Positions 6,720-12,250 of a stretch of 12,250 nt of DNA are shown piece by piece. The translations under genes and the position numbers were made by a program. Position 1 is the stretch's first letter. Each line of letters begins with the position of its first letter. Origin of the DNA: Deltaproteobacteria bacterium RIFCSPLOWO2_02_56_12 (GTDB lineage: Bacteria; Desulfobacterota; Binatia; UBA9968); contig MGRY01000141.1 in assembly GCA_001799045.1 (NCBI GenBank), positions 3,133 through 15,382 of the forward strand, read 5' to 3'. The notes below the pieces were generated by a model. That model was not told where the DNA came from. It ran no database searches and saw only the letters and a program-made list of their open reading frames with translations.

Positions 6720-7457
6720 TCATCCGCTGAAAAGAAATTCATGCAGCGCAAGATCCTTAGATGCATGAAATTCTTCCCTCGTGCCAACAAGCCGGATCTG
6801 GCCTTTCTGGAGAAAGGCAAGTCGATCCGCCACCGCAAAGGCGCTCTGAAGATCGTGAGTGACTACAACCGAGGTGACGGACAGTTTTTTTTGCAGCTCA
6901 CTGATCAATCGATTAATACGATGGGTCATCACAGGGTCGAGCCCGGTTGTTGGTTCGTCATAGAGCAGCGCCTCGGGTTTTAAGACCAAAGCGCGCGCCA
7001 GCGCCGCCCTCTTCTTCATCCCCCCACTCATTTCGGCGGGATAGAGATCCTCGCTCCCCTCCAGACCCACTAAAGAGAGGGCCTCGCGTACTCTATCTCG
7101 GATCTCCGCCGGCGACAACGCCGCGTGCTCGTTGAGCGGGTAGGCGATATTCTCCCCAACGGTCAAAGAATCGAAAAGGGCGCAACTCTGAAAGACCATC
7201 GCCACTCTTTTTCTCACCTCTGTGAGCTCGTCCTCCTCCATGCGGGATATCTCCAAGCTATCCAAAAACACCTGCCCGGTCTGCGGACCGATCAGCCCGT
7301 TCATATGCTTGAGAAGGACGGTTTTCCCGGAACCGCTGCCACCCAGAATCACCATGGTCTCACCCCGCTGCACCGTCAGATTCACGCCTTGAAGCACCGC
7401 CTTTTCACCAAAGGACTTGAAGAGGTTCCGACATTCGATGAAGCTGTTAGTGCTCAC
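6720..7457 (-). CDS. mlaF: Mla-type ABC transporter ATP-binding protein
   Basis: A 245-residue ABC ATPase that powers phospholipid transport with MlaE. Motifs in order: Walker A GGSGSGKT (39-46), Q-loop Gln90, signature MSGGMKKR (143-150), Walker B ALLYDEP (163-169), D-loop GLDP (172-175) and the switch His201. The signature MSGGMKKRAALARAL with its KKR, and the 'LFDSLTVGENIAYPL' stretch, are typical of the MlaF branch rather than of amino-acid or lipoprotein ABC ATPases. The start codon is GTG at 7457, inside the stop of mlaE (GTGA, 4-base overlap), so translation is coupled and subunits are made together. The usual in vivo partner MlaB (STAS protein) is not encoded in the window. Confidence 0.95.
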   Translation of the reverse strand: MSTNSFIECRNLFKSFGEKAVLQGVNLTVQRGETMVILGGSGSGKTVLLKHMNGLIGPQTGQVFLDSLEISRMEEDELTEVRKRVAMVFQSCALFDSLTVGENIAYPLNEHAALSPAEIRDRVREALSLVGLEGSEDLYPAEMSGGMKKRAALARALVLKPEALLYDEPTTGLDPVMTHRINRLISELQKKLSVTSVVVTHDLQSAFAVADRLAFLQKGQIRLVGTREEFHASKDLALHEFLFSG

Positions 7458-8239
7458 AGCTGGAGAAAAAGCTTGGTTAAGAAGAAGTCCGACACGAGAG
7501 TGGTGATGGAGGTGGTCACCACTGTCTGCGTGGTCGCCTGGCCCACCCCATCTGCCCCGCCGGTTACCTGTAGTCCATTATAGCAGGCGATGATGCCGAT
7601 GAAAAAGGCAAAGAAAAAGGTCTTTCCCAGGCCGCTAAAGAGGTCCTGGAATTTGATGAACTGGATGATCGAATTCAAGTAAAAATCTGCGCTGATATCG
7701 AGCTCCATCGCGCTGATGAAGAGACCTCCCATTACTCCCACAAAATCGGCCAGAACGGTAAGCAAAGGGAGCATGATCATGAGGGCCACCAGCCGGGGCA
7801 AGACCAGTTTCTGGACCGGGTTGATTCCCAGGGAACGCATGGCGTCGATTTGCTCGGTGACCTGCATCGAGCCAAGTTCCGCTGTGATCCCTGCCCCTAC
7901 GCGTCCCCCGATCATAAGGGCGGTCAGCACCGGTCCCATCTCGCGCAACATCGAGAGCGCCAAGATCCTCCCGGCATAGGGTTTGGCGCCAAAACGTGTG
8001 AGATAATTGCCCATCTGCAGGGCGAGGACCATGCCGGTAAAGACCGCGGTGAGGAGCACAATGGACAGCGAGCGGACCCCGATCCGCTCCATCTGCCCCA
8101 AGATCAGCTGGCCTTCCCATCGCTTATGGAGACGCCGCACCACTTCATAGCAGAGAAGGCCAAGCCCCCCCAGATATTCACTCGCTGCTTCGATAGGGTA
8201 AAGACCCTTGAAGCCCCATTTCTGCGTGATCTCTCTCAT
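7454..8239 (-). CDS. mlaE: Mla-type ABC transporter permease
   Basis: A 261-residue MlaE-family (DUF140) inner-membrane permease. Hydrophobic helices are seen about 57-77, 93-113, 147-178 and 203-222, with a further helix near the C-terminus, in line with the five-to-six helix fold. The family hallmark is the cytosolic coupling region AELGSMQVTEQIDAMRSLGINP (about 120-141), which contacts MlaF; GGRVGAGITAELG just before it is also conserved. The late motif CYNGLQVTGGADGVGQATTQ matches the conserved end of the family. Length is normal (about 260). The start ATG at 8239 has only a weak ribosome site, but it lies 18 bases after tatA, so coupling with upstream translation is likely. It overlaps mlaF by 4 bases. 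Confidence 0.95.
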   Translation of the reverse strand: MREITQKWGFKGLYPIEAASEYLGGLGLLCYEVVRRLHKRWEGQLILGQMERIGVRSLSIVLLTAVFTGMVLALQMGNYLTRFGAKPYAGRILALSMLREMGPVLTALMIGGRVGAGITAELGSMQVTEQIDAMRSLGINPVQKLVLPRLVALMIMLPLLTVLADFVGVMGGLFISAMELDISADFYLNSIIQFIKFQDLFSGLGKTFFFAFFIGIIACYNGLQVTGGADGVGQATTQTVVTTSITTLVSDFFLTKLFLQL

Positions 8240-8257
8240 AGCGGATCTTAAGCTCTC

Positions 8258-8464
8258 TCAGCGAGGGAGCTCTTTGGAGTCTTCCTTCTTAGCGTTTTTC
8301 TCCCCCTTGGCGCCCTCCTCCGACTCATCGCCGCTGATTCCCTTTTTGAAATCACGGATGGCTTTGCCCAATCCACTCCCGATCTGGGGGAGTTTTCCCG
8401 GGCCGAAGACGATCAGGGCAATGATTAAGATAATCAACAGCTCTTGAAACCCGAGTCCGAACAT
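8258..8464 (-). CDS. tatA: Sec-independent protein translocase TatA/TatE
   Basis: A 68-residue TatA-type protein. It has a short N-terminal membrane helix (about 5-20, ELLIILIIALIVFG), the FGPGKLP hinge (20-26), an amphipathic helix (about 26-43, GSGLGKAIRDFKKG) and a charged, hydrophilic tail. TatA oligomers form the pore-like element that moves folded proteins with twin-arginine signals across the inner membrane with TatC. The tail is short and lacks the Pro-rich extension of TatB, so TatA/TatE is favoured. GGAGGG sits 3 bases before the ATG and borders the degP/Q stop codon, which is 9 bases upstream of the start, so it is probably co-translated. tatC is not in the window. Confidence 0.92.
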   Translation of the reverse strand: MFGLGFQELLIILIIALIVFGPGKLPQIGSGLGKAIRDFKKGISGDESEEGAKGEKNAKKEDSKELPR

Positions 8465-8473
8465 AAGCCCTCC

Positions 8474-9931
8474 TTACCCTTTCCTTTTCAAGGCGAAGAA
8501 TACTGCGTTATCCCCTCGCTGCACAAGCAGCAATAACCGGTCGCCTCTTTTGCCCTGCCTGACGGAGTTCTCGAAATCTTTGACCGTGTTTACCGGACGC
8601 TGGTTGACTTCCCGGATAACATCTCCAGCTTCGATCCCTGCTTGATCTGCCGGACTGCCCGGCTTGACCTCGACGACGATCACTCCCTTGGTCGAGCTTA
8701 ACCCGTGGCGTCGGGAAAGCTCAGGGGTCACTTTCTGCACCCTGACGCCGAGCTCCGCATCTTTCCCCTCGGCTTGTGCGACCACCTCTCTCTCTTCGGG
8801 AAGCTCTCCGACCTTCACGGGGAATATCCGTTCGAGCTTCTCGCGGAAGATCTTGAGCGTAATCCTTTGGCCGGGAGGGGTGTCAGCGACCAGAGAGGGG
8901 AGGTCTTGACTCTTCGGCAGCGGCTTGCCGTTGAATTCCCGGATGACATCGCCCGGCTTGATCCCGGCCTCTGCCGCCGGGCTGTTGTCCGCCACCTCGG
9001 TGACCACAGCCATAACCCCGGCGCCGCGCGTAAGCCCCAGGGACGCGGCCAGTTGGGGCGTCACATCCTGGGCGCGAATGCCCAACCACCCGCGCACGAC
9101 CCGTCCGTTCTTCCTCAGCTGATCAACGATTTTTTTTGCTAGATCAACCGGGATGGCAAAACCGATGCCGATGTTACCGCCGCTCTGGCTAAAGATAGCG
9201 GTATTCACACCGACAACTTCTCCCTGCACGTTGATGAGCGGCCCCCCGCTGTTTCCAGGGTTGATGGAGGCGTCCGTCTGAATGAAGTTGTCGTAAGGTC
9301 CGGCGCCTATCACCCTCCCTTTAGCGCTGACAATACCGGCAGTCACTGTGAGCTCGAGACCGAAGGGATTCCCGATGGCCACGACCCAGTCCCCCACATC
9401 GAGACTTGCCGAGGTTCCCCAGCGCGCCACCGGCAGATTGCTCGGTCCCTTTCCGACCCTGATCAGCGCCAGGTCGGTCTTCTCGTCTTTGCCAACGACC
9501 CGGGCCTCATGCTCCGTCTGATCCGAGAGTTTGACCTTGATCACATCCGCGTTTTTGACCACGTGGTAATTGGTCAGGATCTCGCCTTCCTTGCTGATCA
9601 AGATTCCCGAGCCCAAGCTGCGCTGCGGCGCTTCTCTAGGGACCGCCTCTCCGAAGAAGCGGTTATAAAAGTCCTCCAACGGATCCAGCCCGCCAAAGGC
9701 CCCGCCCGGTCCTGTTCGGCCGGGCCGCTGCGTGGTGGTTGAAATGTTAACCACTACCGGCATGGTTTTCCGCGCAATCGAGGAAAAAGAGAACGAGCGG
9801 CCATCGCTGGGAGGGGTATTGGTAGCCAGAACCGGCGCAATCACCGGAGTGTGGAAGATGATCGCCGCCAAGACAAACGAGCCGATGGCTGCCGATATCA
9901 GGGCCCCAAAGGGATATCTCTTTTGCAACAT
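8474..9931 (-). CDS. Periplasmic Do-family serine protease (HtrA/DegP/DegQ)
   Basis: A 485-residue HtrA-family protease that degrades or refolds damaged periplasmic proteins. Residues about 8-30 are a hydrophobic signal or anchor. The trypsin-like domain carries the triad His123 (in LTNYHVV), Asp153 (in EKTDLALI) and Ser228 (in INPGNSGGPL). Two PDZ domains follow, about 282-371 (GWLGIRAQDVTPQLA, ..NSPAAEAGIKPGDVI) and 393-480 (LGVRVQKVTPELS, ..SPADQAGIEAGDVI). Two PDZ domains define DegP/DegQ rather than DegS. The frame opens 14 codons earlier, but ATG at 9931 has AAGGAG 7 bases upstream and places the signal at the N-terminus. No twin-arginine motif is seen. It is the first gene of the minus-strand run. 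Confidence 0.95.
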   Translation of the reverse strand: MLQKRYPFGALISAAIGSFVLAAIIFHTPVIAPVLATNTPPSDGRSFSFSSIARKTMPVVVNISTTTQRPGRTGPGGAFGGLDPLEDFYNRFFGEAVPREAPQRSLGSGILISKEGEILTNYHVVKNADVIKVKLSDQTEHEARVVGKDEKTDLALIRVGKGPSNLPVARWGTSASLDVGDWVVAIGNPFGLELTVTAGIVSAKGRVIGAGPYDNFIQTDASINPGNSGGPLINVQGEVVGVNTAIFSQSGGNIGIGFAIPVDLAKKIVDQLRKNGRVVRGWLGIRAQDVTPQLAASLGLTRGAGVMAVVTEVADNSPAAEAGIKPGDVIREFNGKPLPKSQDLPSLVADTPPGQRITLKIFREKLERIFPVKVGELPEEREVVAQAEGKDAELGVRVQKVTPELSRRHGLSSTKGVIVVEVKPGSPADQAGIEAGDVIREVNQRPVNTVKDFENSVRQGKRGDRLLLLVQRGDNAVFFALKRKG

Positions 9932-9957
9932 CGGGTTTCTCCTTTTCCCTGCGAAAA

Positions 9958-9974
9958 TACCATAGAGTACCATA
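9958..9974. repeat. TACCATA direct repeat upstream of degP/Q
   Basis: TACCATA occurs at 9958-9964 and again at 9968-9974, a spacing of 10 bases. On the minus strand it reads TATGGTA twice, and the upstream copy overlaps the candidate -10 box of degP/Q. It could be a regulator site or two alternative -10 boxes, or chance. Confidence 0.4.
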
Positions 9975-9996
9975 TCAGATTTCGGGAGACCTTTTA
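9969..9996 (-). promoter_or_regulatory. Candidate promoter of the degP/Q-tatA-mlaEFD run
   Basis: On the minus strand, TTAAAA (9996-9991) is followed by 17 bases and TATGGT (9974-9969), preceded by TGA as an extended -10. Each box matches sigma70 consensus at four of six positions. The ATG at 9931 lies 37 bases on. A heat-shock-like alternative in the same region is CTTGAA (10009-10004), 17 bases, CCCGAAAT (9986-9979). I cannot choose between them from sequence alone. Confidence 0.35.
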
Positions 9997-10111
9997 AGCG
10001 CCATTCAAGACCAATCTGAATACATTTGCAAATTCCAGTATCAGCGGTTAAGAAGGGGTGGAAGGGAAACCGCCCTCGGGATCCTGAGCACTTAAAGTCA
10101 AGATAAAAACC

Positions 10112-11374
10112 ATGGTCTTATTTTTCGAAATGTTTGCTTCCGAACTCATTGGTGATCCGGTGGTCGATTGCCTCGAGCAGAATGTCGGCAAGATCAAAGA
10201 CATCATTGTGACTCTGGGGGAGCCGTTTCCGAAAGTTATCGGGCTTTTAGTGGCACTATCCGACGGAAAACGGGAAGCCAGGGTTCTTTTGATTGGAGAG
10301 ATCAATCTGATCGGCAAGCAGTTCGTCTCTACCCATCCGGCAAAGGATCGCATCGTCTGGACAACGATTCGCGAAGGGGATGTCCTCTTAATGCGGGACG
10401 TTGTGGACCGGCAGGTGGTGGACCTTGAGGGCGCCCGCGTTATCCGCGTAAATGACCTTAAGTTGGCCAAGGTGGAGCAAGACGTGCGCTTGATCGCCGC
10501 GGATGTCGGCCTGAGGGGGATGCTTCGTCGCCTGAGCTTGGAGAAAACGGTCAGTTGGTTCCTGGATTTACTTGGCAAGAAAATCCCCGAACAGTTAATT
10601 GGCTGGGATCATGTCCAAGACCTGTCCGGAGGGAAGATCTCGGTTCCGAGCAAGACCATCACCGACCTGCACCCCGCAGATGTTGCCCAAATCATTTCTC
10701 AGGTGAGACCCGATGAAAAGACTTTCATTTTCTCCACCCTCTCCAATAACACTGCCGCAGAGGCGCTCCACGAGCTGGAGCCGATGCTCGCGGCGGTCTT
10801 GATTGCAAAATTAGATACCAAAAAAGCCCTTGGAATCCTGGAAAAAATGCCGGCAGACGAGGTTGCCGATATTCTCGGCGACCTGCCGTCGGAAAAATCG
10901 CAGCAACTCCTCTCTCTCATGCGCGTGCGCAAGGCGACTCAGATCCGGAAACTGTTGCAGCATAGAGATGAAACGGCCGGCGGATTGATGACCACGGAGT
11001 TTATCGCTTTGCCCCAGAATTTAACGGCCGAACAAGTCATTTCAAGACTGCGGGAAATCGAGCCGGATGCCGAAACCATATACTACCTCTACGTCGTGGA
11101 TGAAGCGGGACATCTGGCCGGGGTTTTATCTCTGCGCCGTCTCATCACCTCGCCGCCCGATAAGTTGATCTCCGAAATCATGATCAAAGAAAACATCACC
11201 GTTTCTCCGGAAATGACCCATAGAGAAGTTGCCAACTTCATCTCGAAATACAACCTCCTTGCCGTTCCGGTCGTCGACCAGGACAAGAAAATCCTCGGGA
11301 TAGTAACCGTCGATGACGTCATGGACTTCATCCTGCCGCCAATTTCGCGAAGAAAAAGGCGGATGTTGGGATAA
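10112..11374 (+). CDS. PRC-barrel / MgtE N-domain / CBS-pair protein without membrane domain (cation-sensing subunit?)
   Basis: A 420-residue soluble protein. Residues about 6-75 and 90-140 resemble two PRC-barrel-type beta domains (LIGDPVVD..VGKIKDIIV; RQVVDLEGARVIRVND). Residues 187-288 are an MgtE intracellular N domain: LHPADVAQII, LEKMPADEVADILGDLP, then LLQHRDETAGGLMTTEFIALP. Residues about 289-409 are two CBS domains (TIYYLYVVDEAGHLAGVLSLR; LLAVPVVDQDKKILGIVTVDDVMDFI). In MgtE these two cytosolic domains sense Mg2+ and close the channel. Here the frame stops after CBS2 with a basic tail (RRKRRMLG) where MgtE would continue into its membrane domain. The next gene, one base later, is an Nramp-like permease. 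Start choice is uncertain: ATG at 10112 or 10130, neither with a good ribosome site. Confidence 0.88.
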   Translation: MVLFFEMFASELIGDPVVDCLEQNVGKIKDIIVTLGEPFPKVIGLLVALSDGKREARVLLIGEINLIGKQFVSTHPAKDRIVWTTIREGDVLLMRDVVDRQVVDLEGARVIRVNDLKLAKVEQDVRLIAADVGLRGMLRRLSLEKTVSWFLDLLGKKIPEQLIGWDHVQDLSGGKISVPSKTITDLHPADVAQIISQVRPDEKTFIFSTLSNNTAAEALHELEPMLAAVLIAKLDTKKALGILEKMPADEVADILGDLPSEKSQQLLSLMRVRKATQIRKLLQHRDETAGGLMTTEFIALPQNLTAEQVISRLREIEPDAETIYYLYVVDEAGHLAGVLSLRRLITSPPDKLISEIMIKENITVSPEMTHREVANFISKYNLLAVPVVDQDKKILGIVTVDDVMDFILPPISRRKRRMLG

Positions 11375-11375
11375 A

Positions 11376-12250
11376 ATGCGGGGCCGGAAGAGATTCCTTA
11401 CCGATTCGACTTACCTGAGGTTGCGACTCGCGGCTTTTTTGTCCGTCGTGGGGCCGGGCATTATCACCGGCACAGCAGACAACGATGCCGGTGGGATCGC
11501 GACCTACTCCGTCGCCGGCGCGCACTTCGGATATCAAATGCTGTGGATGCTCATTCCCATCAGCATCATGCTTTACGTGACCCAGGAAATGGGGGCGCGG
11601 TTAGGAATCGTCACCGGCAAAGGATTGGGAGACCTCATTCGCGAGAGATTCGGCCTGCGCTCCGCGGTGATTGTGGCCGTATTGGTTTTCGCCGTTAATT
11701 TTGCAAACGTGCTTGCCGATGTCGCCGGCATAGCTTCGGTCGCGGACATCTATCGCATTCCCCGCGTCATTTTCGTGACGATCTTCGCGATCGGCATCTG
11801 GTACGTGCTTTTAAAGGGAACTTTCAACTTCGTTCAAAACATCTTTTTAACCTCTTCGATTTTGTTTGTCTGTTACATCATTAACGGTTTCATAGCCAAG
11901 CCGGATATTCCCGCGGTGATCCGAGGGAGCCTGCTGCCCTCGCTGCGAATCGAGCGCGATTTTATTTTTACCGCTACGGCTATGATAGGAACCACTCTGA
12001 CGGTGTGGGGACAATTCTTTGTGCAGTCTTACTTCGTAGACAAGGAAGTAGATAAAAAGGACTTGAAGAGCGCGCGCTTGGATATCTTCTTGGGCTCCCT
12101 CTGGGTCGTTTTTGTGGCGTTTTTTATTTTTATTTCCGCGGCGGCAACTCTCTATGTTAAAGGAATCCGCATCGAATCCGCCGCCGATGCGGCTTTGGCA
12201 TTAGGCCCCCTCCTTGGACCGGCGGCGAAACATCTTTTCGCCTGGGGCCT
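11376..12250 (+). CDS. Nramp-superfamily divalent cation permease, divergent metal site (3' end outside window)
   Basis: The first 291 codons of a membrane protein that runs off the window. The opening VVGPGIITGTADNDAGGIATYSVAGAHFGYQ aligns with Nramp helix 1, and QEMGARLGIVTGKGL with the conserved QxxxARLGxVTGxxL block after helix 2. Hydrophobic segments follow about 97-122, 131-146, 156-174, 198-220 and 238-260. In canonical Nramp/MntH, helix 1 has DPGN and helix 6 has MPHN for Mn/Fe binding. Here helix 1 reads DAGG (37-40) and helix 6 reads GTTLTVWG (205-212), with Thr209 at the Met position by my hand alignment. The substrate is therefore probably not the classical Mn/Fe; Mg2+ is plausible, since some Nramp relatives (NRMT) move Mg2+. 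ATG at 11376 follows the preceding stop after one base, so translation is probably coupled. Confidence 0.85.
   Translation, partial: MRGRKRFLTDSTYLRLRLAAFLSVVGPGIITGTADNDAGGIATYSVAGAHFGYQMLWMLIPISIMLYVTQEMGARLGIVTGKGLGDLIRERFGLRSAVIVAVLVFAVNFANVLADVAGIASVADIYRIPRVIFVTIFAIGIWYVLLKGTFNFVQNIFLTSSILFVCYIINGFIAKPDIPAVIRGSLLPSLRIERDFIFTATAMIGTTLTVWGQFFVQSYFVDKEVDKKDLKSARLDIFLGSLWVVFVAFFIFISAAATLYVKGIRIESAADAALALGPLLGPAAKHLFAWG

Noticed and set aside
6729..6773. An imperfect inverted repeat (GAAATTCATGCA ... TGCATGAAATTC) at the end of mlaF, first taken for a terminator
   Set aside because: It lies within the coding end of mlaF and follows from two similar stretches, EFHAS and LHEFL. It has no T-run and is directly followed by the co-directional mlaD.
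6707..6838. A longer N-terminus for the MCE protein starting at 6838
   Set aside because: It would overlap mlaF by over 110 bases and put a basic, non-hydrophobic stretch before the membrane helix. ATG at 6706 has a good ribosome site.
10048..10578. A 176-codon open frame on the minus strand opposite the MgtE/CBS gene
   Set aside because: Its product is low-complexity, rich in S, R and T, as expected of an antisense shadow, and the opposite strand has a convincing protein.

Overview
The window looks like chromosomal core sequence from a Gram-negative (diderm) bacterium of moderate GC, by eye around 55%. The best guess is a deltaproteobacterial-type lineage (Desulfobacterota or relatives). 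The reasons are an Mla-type MCE phospholipid transport operon, an AsmA/YhdP-like giant envelope protein, a Do-family periplasmic protease and TatA. The lineage call is an inference from gene content and style, not from a marker gene. No mobile element, tRNA, rRNA or CRISPR array is visible, and coding density is very high: the longest gap without a gene is 180 bases (9932-10111).

Layout. (1) 2-499 (+): the C-terminal end of the translational GTPase TypA/BipA. (2) 514-3848 (-): an AsmA/YhdP-like envelope protein of about 1029 residues, overlapping by 4 bases a small glutaredoxin-like protein. (3) 3873-3997: a divergent control region with a good extended -10 sigma70-type promoter and a small inverted repeat. 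(4) 4002-4880 (+): a two-gene unit made of a 65-residue excisionase/MerR-type helix-turn-helix protein and a PmtA/UbiE-like methyltransferase. (5) 9931 down to 4877 (-): a tightly packed run of degP/Q - tatA - mlaE - mlaF - mlaD(MCE) - DUF47. (6) 10112 to the end (+), divergent from degP/Q: a PRC-barrel + MgtE-N + CBS protein without membrane segments, followed after one base by an Nramp-superfamily permease cut by the window edge.

How the genes fit together. Most of the window concerns the cell envelope: moving phospholipid between membranes (MlaEFD, the AsmA/YhdP-like protein), possibly modifying phospholipid head groups (methyltransferase), exporting folded proteins (TatA) and periplasmic protein quality control (DegP/Q).

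The most interesting part is the right end. The cytosolic Mg-sensing half of an MgtE channel appears as a free-standing protein, fused to an N-terminal PRC-barrel-like region and translationally linked to an Nramp-like permease. That permease lacks the canonical metal-site residues (DPGN reads DAGG; the MPH motif of helix 6 is absent). I read this as a candidate split sensor/permease system for divalent cations, plausibly Mg2+; this is inference.
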